DNA of 64,000 nt from Merluccius polli (GCA_030340625.1 JAOPHQ010006613.1:29754-93753), one strand, 5' to 3'; counted from the stretch's first letter, positions 1 to 12,599 are shown. The notes: generated by a model not told the origin, from the letters alone. Program-made: numbers and translations.

Positions 1-648
1 TGTTCAAACCACCTTATTAGCTTTGTGATAAGTGGGCCGACTCTCACACTATGGCAGCCGTGTGTCTTCAGAAACTTGTAGGCTACACTGAAGCTCTGCA
101 GTAACAGAGTCGGACTCGGACCGATGAGTGGATCCGAAAGCCACTGACATTAACGCAGCAATCCTACATGCTATTGTAGTTTTGCGTTGTTAAAATAACA
201 CTGTAGAAATAAAAAGGAAAAACAGAAAAAGATGACTTGATAAAAACGTGATTCTGCAGCAGTGGTGTCCGCCGGATACGATTCAGGCAGGGAAAGATTT
301 GCACTATGAATTTACTTTTTATATATATTTTTTTCTCTCCAATTTTTGCTCCCCGAATATTACCAATATATGGATTATCTATAGACCAGCCACTCTTCAT
401 GGAGACACGGCCGGGTACAGAGTCTGCTCTCTGGACTCTTCTACAGAAACAATGATAACCATCTGGACATGTGGAGGCTTGGCTGTTGTATTCTCATGGA
501 AGGTGAGGGTGGAAGGTGTGCTGACTGTTTTGGGGAGGACTTAAGAGAAAGAGAGGCAGGGGGTCAAGAGCTGAGGACCACTGGGTCCACACAGACTATA
601 TTGTTTCATCTGCTGCAGATCACAGAAGAGTTCTGCCTTGAAGTGATA

Positions 649-651
<3 letters not shown>

Positions 652-694
<43 letters not shown>

Positions 695-715
695 GTAGGG
701 TAGCGAGCTGATAGC

Positions 716-748
<33 letters not shown>
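652..748. repeat. Two (GT)n microsatellites
   Basis: Two uninterrupted GT runs are separated by about 25 bp of unique sequence. They are seen directly and no function is implied. Confidence 0.95.
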
Positions 749-751
<3 letters not shown>

Positions 752-1339
752 CTCGGTTTATTATTTATTTGATGGTGAAAGCCCGGTGATCGGCAAGTTA
801 AAGTTTCCAATTGTATAAGTATTTTTGTTTGTATTGATAATATATATTTATATATGTGACCAGGTATAACACAGATAGATAACATAGATAGATAGTATAG
901 AGACAGGACATTCGATGATTGTATTTTTATCATCTCTTACAAATCCTCACCTCTTCTCAATAGACTGATTTCCATCTTTTAGTATATCAGGTATTTCCGT
1001 AGACCGGTCACTCTTCATGGAGACACAGCTGGGTCCAGGGGAGTCTGCTCTCTCCTGCTGCTCTGGGCTTCAGCACAACACACACACAGCTTTTACTCAG
1101 ACTAATGATGGTGTGATGATATATCACTGCTGAGCTCTGAGATGGACAACAGTCACAGACAGTCAGAGATCCTCTTCTTACCTCTTAGCTCTGCTGTGGC
1201 GGCCATGTTCCCCAGACAGAGTGGTTTTAGAGGGAGGACCCCCCTCCTCTGTCTCCTCATCCATAGTAGACTGGACACCTGGACACAAACACAATAGTGG
1301 GGGGACACATAATCAGCACACACACACACACACAAGGAT

Positions 1340-1440
1340 TTTGAATACATTTTTATATTACAAAAAATGCAATAGCTTCCTATAGGGCCTATTTAAATAA
1401 AACCAAGTGTGTTACAAAGTGCACTATAGGAGGGTCAGTC
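1340..1440. repeat. Inverted repeat partner of 3490-3620
   Basis: The sequence around TTACAAAAAATGCAAT, CTTCCTATAGGGCCTA and CCAAGTGTGTTA reappears in reverse complement at about 3490-3620, with a similarity of roughly 80% by eye. The pair flanks the hAT element at 1563-2894, so both arms may belong to one older element that the hAT element entered. Confidence 0.6.
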
Positions 1441-1562
1441 TACGGAAATTACATTATTGAAAAAAGTGTTTTGTTGATTTTGAATACATGTTTGAGTATT
1501 TCAACAAATATAACAGTAAGTGCTTCTAAACAACATTACATACCCTACGTTTAAGTTATAGG

Positions 1563-2894
1563 CAGTGTTGTAATGTAACGAAGTACAAATACTTCGTTAC
1601 TGTACTTAAGTAGAATTTTCACGTATCTGTACTTTACTTCGTTATTTATATTTCTGACAACTTTTACTTTTACTCCACTACATTTCCTCACTAAAATGTG
1701 TACTTTTACTCCGATACATTTCCCATAACCATCTTCGTTACTCGTTACTACAAAATAAAAATCGAGTTGGTGACCTACTTCCTGTTTATCAACCTCCAAG
1801 CGCGAAGAAAAAAAAACACCGCGCGCGACGAAGAAGAAGATCTGCTTTGGCCAATCACGGAAGCGGTCTGCAGCTGCGGCAGGTTCTGCTAATTCTCCGG
1901 TCACAAATGACGAGATTAACAGTGGCGACATCAACCGGTATTTTAACCCAAACTGAAAGTGGCTGTTGTTTACTGTTGCCATGGCGACATGTCTTTTCCC
2001 AGACAAAGTGGTTTTTGTGCGTGTGTGTGTGTGTCTAAACGCCACGGCTACACCGGCATGCTGCCAATACTCTAGGGCGGCCATTCGTCCGGCTTTAGGC
2101 CGGACGCGTATTTGTCCTCCTTTTTGAGACAACCCCGCCGGTCCGCCCGCCGGTCACAGGTCCGTGGTGTGTTACGATCACGCGCGCGCCCCCCCCCCCC
2201 CCCCCCCGCCGGTCGTAGGTCCGCAGTGTTACTATTGCGCGCACCCCCCCCCCCCCCCCCCCCCACGTCGGCCGTATATCCGAGGCACGCACCCCCCCCC
2301 CCCCCCCCCGGGCTGAGGTGTCCTCCTTTTCAACAACTCAACTCATAAATGGTCCCCCTACAATACTCTGATAGGACGTCTAGTGTGATTAAGGTGTTTA
2401 CATGTCTACAATAATGCCAATAAGACTGGAATACTCCACATGTCTTCATTCAGTATTGATTACTCCCACTATGGGAATGCTGTTTACATGGCAGTGTGTT
2501 AATCTGAGTATTGTCTTCATCAGCTTAACATCACTCCAGTGTTGTCTTATGTGTACGACTTATATTTATTGTTATTTATTTAATTTTAATGTTGAACAAG
2601 TTGAAGCCTCTCCCTGTACTGTACCTGGATATTACAGGAGCCAAAATACATTTCATAATCACAATTCTAACTGCTCACTTTGTTTAAATACTTTTACTTT
2701 TACTTCTAATACTTAAGTACATTTTATATCAGAAAATTACTTTTGGTACTTAAGTACAGTAAATGTCAGGTACTTTCAGACTTTTACTCAAGTAATATTC
2801 TAAAAGGTGACTTTTACTTCTACCAAAGTCATTTTCTGGTAAGATACTTGTACTTTGACTCAAGTATCACTTTCAAGTACTTTATACAAGACTG
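1563..2894. mobile_element. Non-autonomous hAT-like transposon with 8-bp TSD
   Basis: The element starts CAGTGTTG and ends CAAGACTG. It is flanked on both sides by the identical octamer GTTATAGG (1555-1562 and 2895-2902), the 8-bp duplication typical of hAT. The ends are rich in ACTTAAGTA and TTTTACT motifs arranged as inverted repeats. The middle has three diverged units containing C-homopolymers (about 2148-2310). No transposase frame is visible, so it is a deletion derivative. Confidence 0.85.
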
Positions 2895-2970
2895 GTTATA
2901 GGCCTACTTTCAAAAACCCATGTCCATGTGGACTTTAGCAGCTTTTATCGCCCCAAACATGCACAAACAC

Positions 2971-2971
<1 letters not shown>

Positions 2972-3043
<72 letters not shown>
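2972..3043. repeat. (TA)n microsatellite
   Basis: This is an uninterrupted TA run of about 70 bp. Confidence 0.95.
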
Positions 3044-3051
<8 letters not shown>

Positions 3052-3560
3052 AAAAATTGACCCCCGAAGAGGCTGATGCTTGATAACACGGACAGTACAT
3101 ACGAGGATGGCTAAGTATAGCTGTCACGAGGAGGAGGCCAGAATTGGACTTGATACCACTCAAAGATACCAGGCCCAAACTGTCAAAATGGAGAACTGTC
3201 ACGATGACAAAGCGAAAAACTGGACCAGACACCATTCGGAGATAACAGGAAACACCCGCAACAAACAACCCCAACCGCCACTGTCTGGGGCAACAAAGGA
3301 GAACGACAACTCATGACAGAAACCAGCTGGACGAACCCCTGGCTATATAGAGAAGACTCAGCCCCCCCCCCCCCCCCCCGGAGACAAGCTCTATGCTGAG
3401 GTGTCTCTGTCCCTTTCGGACTTTAGTACTAAACGGCTAGCGCCCCTCACACTCTTTGCTCATTTGATCAGATGTTGTAATTGTATTGCTAAATAAAACC
3501 TCTTATAGTGCACTTTCTAACACACTTGGTGTTGTTTGAGTAGGCCCTATATACAGGAAG
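3044..3560 (+). other. Unassigned repeat, possibly a solo LTR
   Basis: The stretch has a TATA-like GGCTATATAG followed by a C-run and an AATAAA at about 3492. That order resembles an LTR, but no matching ends or target duplication were found. It overlaps the inverted arm at 3490-3620. No coding region was recognised. Confidence 0.25.
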
Positions 3561-3939
3561 CAATTGCATTTTTTGTAATGCAATGCAAAATGTATTAAAA
3601 ATCAACAAAACATTTTTTAAGGCAGACCCTTAAATTCCCTTGAATATCCAATATCCAAATTAAAACTAACTTTCCCCCGGTCAACCCGACCACACCTACC
3701 TCTCGGCCACTTAACTTCGCTTGGTCTTTCCATTAGAGGACAGCACTGAATGCGTTGCCCCTGGTTACCAGGAGTGTTGCATCTTTACCGTTTACAATGA
3801 CGTTAGGTTGTTCGTTGAGCTGATCATTGGCGTAAGGCTGGTGAGAGCCACATAATCATCTGGTTGGGGTTGTTTGTGAGTGCTTTGATGCCACCTCCCA
3901 TGGGTGTGCAGTAGTGCAGGGCTCTCAAGTTTTGAACAC

Positions 3940-4480
3940 AGGCAAGAGTGACATTCCCCCCCGCCCCCCGGGTCCCGGCCCGCCGCCCCCCCCCCAGGGG
4001 TGGACTGGGAACAAAATTCGGCCCGGGCAATTTTGTCTTGGACTGGCGTTGGGGGTGCGCGATTGTTGACGGGGGGGGGGGCGGGGTGCGGCTCAGGGGT
4101 GGAGCCAGACCTTCTTTGTGTACATCCGGGGCTTAGCCCAAAGGGGGGGTCTGGGGTTTTTCCCCCAGAAAATTTTGAATTTCTAAGATGCGATTTCCTG
4201 CATTCTAGTCCATTTTAGGGTGACCTGCTGGACATTGGCAAATCCTAAATCCCTTCTAATTCATAGCCTACATTTTCAGTTGCAGGGCTGCTCAAGACAA
4301 TACTATTTAATGGAAAGAAACAATAACCAGAAAATCTACTAGAGATGTTTATGTAAACTACAATGGCAAAATTGAGGGGGGGGGGGGGGGTGCTGCGCAA
4401 TTTATAGACGGGGTGGGGGGGGGGGTGGGGGCGTGCGCGATTGTTGACGGGGGGGGGGGGGGGGGGGGGGGGGGTGCTGC
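3940..4480. mobile_element. G/C-homopolymer hAT-like repeat (CAGGGGTGGACTGGG family)
   Basis: The stretch contains CAGGGGTGGACTGGGAACAA and two copies of GCGATTGTTGACGGGGGG, each running into long G tracts. The same motif recurs at 32327-32363 inside an element with a clear 8-bp TSD, and in reverse at about 27995-28150. The family assignment comes from that better-bounded copy; the borders here are approximate. Confidence 0.5.
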
Positions 4481-5250
4481 GGCAGCGGCATATAAGTTAT
4501 TTTTCAGCGTGAGAAATGGCATGTGTGGCGGGAGGGCGTGACAAAAGACCGAAATGAGTGACTGTCACGCTCAATGCGTGACACTTGAGAGCCCTGGTAG
4601 TGTGTGTTTTGATATGATACCCTCTTATCGCCGGACCGGGCCCACCTCCTGCGGCCCACGATGCGAATGCCCCCCTTTCCACCTCTGCCTTGTGGATGAC
4701 TGCCAGCCACTCGTCCATGTCCTCATCCTGAGCCACCTGTCCCCCGGTGGCCCCTGGTGTCCCAGCGGTAGCCAGCATCGCCGGTCCCCCGTCCCGGTAC
4801 TCCGCTCTCTGTCTGCCCTTTGCTGGTCCTGCTGGGGCCAACAGGCTCGGCTCTCTCCAGGGCCTCTAGTGGAGCCTGTTGACGTCTCTTAGATTTCACT
4901 TCCTTCTTGCTATTTCTGAGGTCCTCCGCATGACTGGCGTGACCCACGATGACCACGAGTCTGGCGCTTGGCCAACCACTGCAATGTGTCTTTATGTAGA
5001 TAAGCGTTCATCCAACGCATCCAGCAGTGCGTGAGTTTTAGTCCTCGTACCGGGTCTGGTGTTGTTGTTGTCCGTTGGTACGGGCAGGCCTCCGTGTATC
5101 TGGACAACTTTCTCCAAAGCGATTGACCTCTCTTTCGCCCTTACGTTGTTCAGCCAGGCTCAGGTAGAGGCTGGGCAGCGGAGTGATGCTGGAGGTGGTG
5201 GTGGGACATTTCCTTTCCCTCTCTGACTCCAGCAACATTTTCTCTAACTC
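4481..5250 (-). other. Unassigned stretch with overlapping minus-strand open frames
   Basis: Three staggered minus-strand frames (within 4497-5238) are rich in Arg, Gly and Glu and overlap one another. They could be an old coding sequence broken by frameshifts, or chance frames in GC-rich DNA. No domain was recognised and no splice pattern supports a gene. Confidence 0.2.
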
Positions 5251-5353
5251 CTTCTATGTTTCCAAATGAAAAACATTACCTCAGCAGGCCCCAGCACGTC
5301 AATATCTCCCCATTTATGTCCCATTGCAGATTCGTACACACTATTAATAATAA

Positions 5354-5358
<5 letters not shown>

Positions 5359-5389
<31 letters not shown>
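5359..5389. repeat. (AT)n microsatellite
   Basis: A short AT run of about 30 bp, seen directly. Confidence 0.9.
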
Positions 5390-5392
<3 letters not shown>

Positions 5393-5625
5393 ACATCATA
5401 CAATAGCAGATGTTTGTACACTTGACACATTGCAATCATTGATTTTGTGTGATTTAGTGCGGACATATACATCTTGGCCTCAGACATGTAACATATGAGG
5501 ACAATATGAATGCTGGATTTTCAACTCAAACAGCAGCACCATCACTCACCACAGAGCATGCAAAACCTCCCCTAATCATTTACAGCATCATGACTTTTTT
5601 GTGATCAATTTTTTAATTTATTTTT

Positions 5626-5931
5626 TCAATCATTATTTACACCCATTGGAGGGGAAGCATCGTTACAGGCAAAAGGAAAGAGCAAAAGCAGAATGATTAG
5701 AGCATCCTTAGCAGTAACAAGAGCACAGTGAAATATTGCTTGTTGTGATGCCTGCTCCTCCTCTCCTCCCGGCACTCCCTCGTTCCCTCCAACCCACCCA
5801 ATCTGTCCCCACCCTCTAAACCTCAACATGATGAAATCAAAATGTTGAACAACTAAGAAAAAAAAAAGGTGGAGGAAAGAAGCTATGTATGAAAACACAA
5901 CATAAAACAGAAGAAAAAAAAAGAAGGGTAA

Positions 5932-6017
<86 letters not shown>

Positions 6018-6281
6018 ACTCTCAACCCTTTCCCCTTGCCACCCAATCTCATGAAAATAAATATATCTTTCGTACATAGAAGTATCAAATGAATACTGAA
6101 TTCCTCCATCATATAATGATATCCACAGAAGTCACATAGGATATACATAAAGTGTATGTATACATATTGAGTCAATATGTATGTACTGTATGTACAATAT
6201 GTATTTATGTATATACAATATGTATGTACGTCATGAAGTCCAGGGTGAAGACGTCTATGTCCATAACAACCGGCTCCATTG
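5626..6281. repeat. Dispersed repeat R1, copy 1, with (AC)n core
   Basis: This sequence is nearly identical to 29170-29639 plus 30297-30375. It carries an (AC)n tract of about 80 bp (5934-6016), which is only about 20 bp long in the other copy. Its last part (CATAACAACCGGCTCCATT) continues at 6945 after an insertion. The class of R1 is unknown. Confidence 0.8.
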
Positions 6282-6944
6282 TGTTGGGAGAAAAATCTCG
6301 GGCCTATTCTAAGCTAACAGCGGCGCAGACCCTATAGGTATCAGATCAAAAAATAAGGCGAAATAAAGAGAATTAAACTGAATTAAACTGAGTAGATTTA
6401 TTCTTAATTAAACTTAATCAAAAGTCAACGAGTAAATACGTATAATAGCAAATACAGCGCTGGTGTCACAAAGAGCTTCGCCTCCTCAGAAGTTCTGCTG
6501 ATTGTGAGCCCTGAGTCTCAGGTCCGTGGATATCTTATAGACTAAAGGACAGGTTCAGTAAAGGGGGATGACATCATGAGCGGGTGTACATGGATACTCT
6601 TTCATCAAAAAAAAGGGCAAGTTCTAGTTTGAAGTTAGATAGCAGGGCATATTTAATTGGCTTCCCCCGTCTTTCGTGGGGAGGCTGAGTCGCAGTGCCC
6701 ATTATGACCGGGCCTCCCCAGATGTGTGAGGTTTGGGCCGCGTGACATCACCAAGCGCGCTGATTTACATGGCACCTAGTCCCAAGAGAGTCTTATCTAG
6801 CTACTCCCCTGGGCATTTTGGTACATCTGTGTACGTGCAAGAATCTCTGTGAGGGGAGGGGGAGCATCTATAAATGTGACCTTGTTATATTTCTGGCTCC
6901 AAGTAACGGTTGGGCCTTTTGGTAACTTTATTTTTTTCAATAAT
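6282..6944. mobile_element. Insertion within R1 copy 1, LTR-like
   Basis: In the second R1 copy CGGCTCCATT runs directly into GGTTATTACATTG. Here about 660 bp separates them, so the other copy gives an empty site. The insert starts TGTTGGGAG, ends near TTTCAATA, and is flanked by ATTG on both sides. It looks like a solo LTR, but the ends are not a clean TG..CA pair and there is no coding content. Confidence 0.5.
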
Positions 6945-6984
6945 TGGTTATTACATTGAACAGTTATTACGTTCCTCTTTGATA

Positions 6985-7081
6985 AAGCTTATAGTTAGGG
7001 CTGGATCAGGTGAGTCCTGAACCATCCCTTAGTTATGCTGCTATAGGCCTAGACTATCGGGGGATTTCCCATGGTGCACTG

Positions 7082-7140
<59 letters not shown>

Positions 7141-7369
7141 ACACATTCATGTCCCATTAATGCATGTTACTAAAACACTTCTTCCCCGGAGTTCTTGTGT
7201 TTTCTCGTCTCGCAGGTTCTCATGGATCCTGGTGGAGCCTCCATGGTCCTGCTTGACTGCCATTGCTAATATCAGTTACCAGTTATATACAGTTACTGTT
7301 GTTGCTGCTCGCTGTCCCCCATCATTGGTGCTGTCTTCATCATCATCATGTTCATTAGTGTATTGATGT

Positions 7370-7437
<68 letters not shown>

Positions 7438-7678
7438 CCCAACTGGTCAAGGCAGATGACCACCCACCTAGAGCCGAAGGGTCTGTCCAAGGTTTCTGCC
7501 TTTTATCAGGCAGTTTTTCCTTGCCCCCGTGCCAAGTGCTTGCTCATGGTGGTACTGTTGGGTCTCTGTAAATGTTATTAGGAGTTCGGTCTAGACCTGC
7601 TCCACTTGAAAAGTGCCCTGAGATAACTTCTGTTATGAATTGGCGCTATACAAATAAAATTGAATTGAATTGAATTGA
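6985..7678 (+). mobile_element. L2/Maui-like LINE 3' end
   Basis: The stretch contains phrases typical of teleost L2 3' regions (TAGTTAGGGCTGGATCAGGT, CAGTTTTTCCTTGCCCC, GAATTGGCGCTATACAAATA) and ends in a (TTGAA)n tail at about 7655-7678. Two (CT)n tracts lie inside (about 7084-7136 and 7372-7434). It is 5'-truncated, with no reverse transcriptase. Confidence 0.75.
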
Positions 7679-7891
7679 ATATTACACTGCTGAGCGGCAG
7701 CGTATAATAAACCACAGCACCAAATGGTAAAGCACGCCCTTGAACGGTTACCAACAAAATATAAGTCATAATCAACATATATTCATATTGTGGGGCAATT
7801 CGCTCTCATAATGAAAACGAGGAGGCGGGGAGGTGGAGGAGCCACGTGACTGAAGTCTACCGAGTACGACAGCAGCTCGAGAGGTTTCCGT
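7679..7891 (+). repeat. Left edge of duplicated TNFR unit, copy A
   Basis: This sequence matches 31140-31380 closely and marks the upstream limit of the duplication shared by the two receptor genes. It lies directly after the L2 tail. Its last octamer, GTTTCCGT (7884-7891), recurs at 11255-11262 as the target duplication of the insertion that follows. Confidence 0.8.
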
Positions 7892-10800
7892 TACTGTGCG
7901 TTCACACCAAAAGCGCACAAAGAGGAATCCGCCTTGTCCACTCCACCTAAGTCGCTTTTGTCGCTTTTGCCCCCCTTCAGAATGTTCGTTCTTGCTTTTT
8001 TTTTAATTTAAAGGGCCCGCACGCCACACGCGCTAAACACCACCACGCAACTACTGCTGTAGCACAGCCCATTTACCGACACCGTTGATCACGGAAAGTT
8101 ACTTGATGGAAAGTTACTTGATAAAGTCATTAAAAACAGAATTACTCCGATTGGCTGGAGAGTGTAGGTTAAAAAGTGTTTATTTACACCATCTTTTACA
8201 CAAGACGTTGACGCTATGAAGACGCTATGGCCACGTTGCTTGGCAACGCCTGCATACGGGAGATATTAAATAGTCTGCTTGACTTGTAAAAAATAAAAAG
8301 AACCTCACGATTTCAACATACATATTTTATTTCATTCTTTCGTAAGTGACCATGGTACTTCGCGGAAGCAAACCGTCCGACGCGAACGCCTCCGCGTCGT
8401 CCATTCATTTCTGTTAATGGACACCTCGTCGGGTTACTCCCCAATCTTATTTACGGAAATGATCATCCCAAATAAACACCGATTTTGCCAAATGTAATGT
8501 TGTCAAATCATAGAGGACATCATAGAGGTGTTCTGCTACGGCGGCGATCAGCATTTCCAGCGACATCTTGGAACGAATGTTTGGTAGGAACTAAGTTACG
8601 CGGGTTGTTTTCTGGGACAGATCTGACCGAGGGACGACGGCAGAACGAGACATCCCCATTGGCTATCGTGGATTTTCCACCTTTCCCTCCTAGTCGCGTC
8701 ATAGCTCATTTACATAAAGTTGGAGGATTTTTAACTTTTTTTATCCTCCTAATTAAGTCGCCTAGTCCACCCGAGTCCGCCTATTCCTCTTTTCCCTCTT
8801 TGTCCGCCTGGCGCCCAATACACAATGAATGACTTCCGGGATCATTTTCCTCTTTGTGCGCTTTAGTGGTGTGCGTATGGGGTCAGAACAGTCTCATTAA
8901 TAATGAATGCACAGAGAAGGATTCACAAATGTATTTTGTGATTTATATATAAATTACTCTCTTCTCACAAATACATTTCAATGCACACACAAATGGATTT
9001 CGGCATGTATAAATGTAAAATAAATCCATAAACAAAAATAAGTTTCACAAACACATTTCTGATCCACACACACAAATGTATCTTGTTTTAAATAAATGTA
9101 ATATAAATCCATAAATATATTAATTACATATTTTCTTCAAAAATGTATTTGAATGTTGTTACATTTATATACAAACTGTTAAACTTGAATTTACAAGACG
9201 TTTTTCATTTGTGAACTTGTTTGCATTTGTGTGTGAACTGGTCTGTATTTATTTGTGGATTTGTGAGACTCCCCTGACACGGCTGGATTCACAAATGCAT
9301 TTTTTTCACCAAGGAACTCTCTGTAGCCAATCAGATGCCGCCTTAGTTTTCAGCCAATCACATGACTACAATCCCACGAGGGGTACCTCAGCATGGCCAG
9401 CGCACAGCATTTTCTCTGCGCATTTTGCGTTACTGTTCGCTTTTGTCGCTCATAACGTACAATTCAATTTAGCAGACGCATGTAAAGGAGCCGTATGCTT
9501 TTAGTACATATCAAAGAGTGAACTCCACACACTTTGGCCATATTGCAGAGACGGTTGCTTGTTTGATAAACGATAGTCGCACATCCCTCGTAACTACGCC
9601 GTGAAGGTGAACCCTCTCGGACTCCGCTATTAACATGAACCGCTCCGCCGGAGGAGCCATCCACGCGCACCGGACACAGAATACAAACAAACATGTTTTC
9701 CATTTGCTTACTTTTAAATAATGTTGTGTGCAGGTATACGGTAAATACGATTATTAAAAGTGTTCATGTCTCCTTCCTGGTCCAGAACCGCTTGGTCCAT
9801 GCCGTTAATAGGCGGCCCGCTTCATGCGTGTGCTTGTAAAAATGATATTTAAGCTGATTATTACGGTATTGTATTGGATCGGACAACAGCGGGTGCCCAG
9901 CCACAACCGCGATTAACTTTTCAGTCGACATTTTGATGTACAGTAGGAACCAAAAAAGTACAGTAGGAACCAAAGTGCCGGTGTTCCCTGGGATCCACGC
10001 AATCGATCGCTTCTGATGTGAACGCACAGAGTTCAGCCTCAACATGGCGTCTGGTAATGCCGATTCAAGTGTCACTTAAATCGTGATTGCCATTCCCAGA
10101 CGCCATGTTGAGGCTGAACTCAAGTGGAAGAAAGCTCAAGTCCGGATCTTTCTTTTTTTTATTTTACCGAAAAGTAACGCAAAATGCGCAGAGAAAATGC
10201 TGTGCTCTGGCCATGGTGAGGTACCCCTCGTTGGACTGCAGTCATGTGATTGGCTGAAAACTAAGGCGGCATCTGATTGGCTACAGGAAGTTCCTTGTTG
10301 AAAAAAATGCATTTGTGAATCCAGCCGTGTCAGGGGAGTCTCAAAAATCCACAAATAAATACAGACCAGTTCACACACAAATGCAAACAAGTTCACAAAT
10401 GAAAAGCGTCTTGTAAATTCAAGTTTAACAGTTTGTATATAAATGTAACAACATCCAAATACATTTTTGATGAAAATTGCAAATATTTTTTTAAAATTCA
10501 TATATTTATGGATTTATATTACATTTATTTTAAACAAGACACATTTGTGTGTGGATCAGAAATGTGTTTGTGAAACTTATTTTTGTTTATGGATTTATTT
10601 TACATTTATACATGCCGAAATCCATTTGTGTGTGCATTGAAATGTATTTGTGAGAAGAGAGTAATTTATATATAAATCACAAAATACATTTGTGAATCCT
10701 TCTCTGTGCATTCATTATTAATGAGACTGTTCTGACCCCATATGTGCGATACTGTATATTTTGGTATCGATCCGATACCAAGTAAATACGGGCCAGTATC

Positions 10801-11254
10801 GCCGATACCGATACCGATACTTTTTAATAAATAAGGTGGATGCATCATTGAATTGATCAATCTCAATTAATTTTCATGACCTTAAGTGTTTTTTGTGATG
10901 TTTCCTTTTTTATTATTAAATAGTTAAAACCTAGGACAGAATGAGAACAAAGTTTATAATTAAATAGAAAATGCTTTATTTTTTTTTAATAGTTTTTTGC
11001 TTTGCGTCACGTGACTCGCGTGACGGCGCAACATCTAAACACAAGAGGGGGAGGGGGAGCTAAGTGTACTCTGTGCTGACACCGGAGCAGCGAGTCCGGT
11101 GACCTGGCTGTTTCCTCTTTGCCGAAGCCGCAGCATTGCAAACAAGAGCGGAACTTAAAGTAAAGAATCGATCCCAACAGGCTAGTATCGATCCGATACC
11201 GATACCGACTTGGTATCGATACTATCGATATTTGGATCGATCCGCCCACCACTA
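7892..11254. mobile_element. Composite transposon insertion upstream of copy A
   Basis: The 3363-bp block is flanked by GTTTCCGT on both sides and is absent from the corresponding place in copy B (about 31380). The outer element ends TAGTGGTG (8864) and CACCACTA (11247-11254), which is hAT-like, and its right part is dense in TATCGATCCGATACC. A second element starting CTGTGCGTTCACACC sits at its left border (about 7894-8863), perhaps PIF/Harbinger-like with TTA at both edges. A large palindromic element (8876-10742) sits inside it. No transposase frame was seen. Confidence 0.7.
8876..10742. mobile_element. Foldback element with about 560-bp inverted arms
   Basis: The left arm (8876-about 9433) and right arm (about 10163-10742) are reverse complements over most of their length, starting TATGGGGTCAGAACAG. 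TGTGCG occurs immediately outside both ends (8870-8875 and 10743-10748), so a 6-bp target duplication is likely. The centre contains a smaller hairpin (about 10029-10122, CAGACGCCATGTTGAGGCTG arms) and a segment homologous in reverse to about 60075-60180. There is no recognisable coding sequence. Confidence 0.8.
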
Positions 11255-11400
11255 GTTTCCGTGGTTACGCAGTTGTAGAAGTATAACCACCGCTTTAGTG
11301 TCGCGTCGAGGTTACAGCGGGAAGGACGTTATTTATAGATAATAAGATAACAATAAGCTCGTTTTTATTAATGTCACCCGTTGGTTGTTTGGTTTAATCG

Positions 11401-11443
11401 ATGATCTCTGGGCTTCACTTCATTACCATCGCTGGACCAGCAG
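11401..11443 (+). other. tnfrsf14-like: Non-coding first exon of TNFR copy A (predicted)
   Basis: The sequence ends CCAGCAG|GTAAAG and is conserved in copy B (31518-31561) and in remnant C (27003-27047). The next acceptor (TCTCCCCAG, exon from 13188) opens an exon with in-frame stops before the receptor ATG at 13396, so this exon is probably 5' UTR. The transcription start was not located. Confidence 0.55.
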
Positions 11444-12009
11444 GTAAAGTATTAGTTTCTCTTTCTAAACAGTACGTGTCTTTATTACCAATGTAACAGT
11501 TATGATGTTATGTTTTAGACATTTCGGGCATTTAGCAGACGCGTTTGTCCAAAGCGACTTACAATAAGTACATTAGTTAGGAGACAGTGCAACAGCAGAC
11601 CGCTATCAGTGGAGTAAGGATTTCACTACAACGACTTTCAATCCCCAGTAGAGATCAAACAGATCCTCGCTGTCCGCCTGTTGAATGGTTTTCAGCGGAG
11701 AGACAGCAGCAGTCCCATATTTACAGCCATGTTCAGTAAATATTAACGCATAATATGCATTGATTAATGTTGTGTTCTGTCATTTATATGTCTGCTAATG
11801 TATTAGCCTATTATTTACATTTATTTATATTATATTACTTACTTTATATCTCTAGGCGGAAATATCGTAAAGCAGAGCTACAGATGGCTGCGATACTATG
11901 TCAGCTACTGAGGACTATTGTTTTACTTTACATTTAACGTCAGCCTGTTGAAGTAAACGGCACTTGTTAAACACTCCACATTACCATTTACTACGTTGAG
12001 GACACTTAT

Positions 12010-12011
<2 letters not shown>

Positions 12012-12088
<77 letters not shown>
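12012..12088. repeat. (AT)n microsatellite in intron 1 of copy A
   Basis: A continuous AT run of about 75 bp. The corresponding place in copy B instead has a 20-bp minisatellite (32680-32800). Confidence 0.95.
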
Positions 12089-12091
<3 letters not shown>

Positions 12092-12146
12092 CATTTCTGT
12101 CTTCTTGAAACGATTCAACATTAAATGGTTATACAGTCATTTCTGT

Positions 12147-12433
12147 CTTGCAGTACGCGGGGGGGGGGGGGGGGGGTTACATACTGCACGAGGTGGGCCC
12201 CCCCCCCCAATGTGGGGCCCCCCCCATGAGGGGGGCCCCCCATGTGGGCCCCCCCCCACGTATTGCACGATGGGGGGGGGCCCCCCATCGTGCAATACGT
12301 GGGGGGGTCCCCACATAGGGGGGGCCCCACATAGCCCCCCTATGTGGGGCCCCCCCTATGTGGGCCCCCCCCCACATTGGGGGGGGGCCCACCTCGTGCA
12401 GTATGTAACCCCCCCCCCCCCACGTACTGCAAG
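12147..12433. repeat. 287-bp palindrome built of G/C-run hairpins
   Basis: CTTGCAGTACG at the left and CGTACTGCAAG at the right open a near-complete inverted repeat. Inside are nested smaller palindromes made of TGTGGGGCCCC-type units, with a central pair around GTATTGCACGAT. It lies in intron 1 of copy A and is absent from copy B. Confidence 0.9.
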
Positions 12434-12599
12434 ACATCCACCACCACAGTACTGCTATGCTAAAATATTCAGTTTAGAAGGTGAGCTAGTGGGATACACT
12501 TCTAAACAGACATTTTAATGTTATATCCATTCATAACATTTTGTAACGTGAGACGTATCGGTTTAATTGCACTGTAGTTAGGCTATTGTTTAGAGCAGA

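Larger units (their letters stand above)
1..1562. other. Intergenic repeat DNA, no gene seen
   Basis: No exon with splice sites or recognisable protein was found. The stretch holds two GT tracts (about 652-690 and 716-748). Its right part (about 1340-1440) is the inverted partner of sequence at about 3490-3620. Open frames here are driven by the GT tracts. Confidence 0.6.

Noticed and set aside
1551..2132. A 193-codon minus-strand open frame
   Set aside because: It lies inside a non-autonomous hAT element with defined ends, and no domain is recognisable.
5837..6175. Open frames of alternating Val-Cys or Thr-His over GT/CA tracts (also near 541-933, 34798-35115, 55092-55486)
   Set aside because: Microsatellite translation only, with no homology or splice support, except the copy B last exon, which is discussed separately because a spliced frame enters it.
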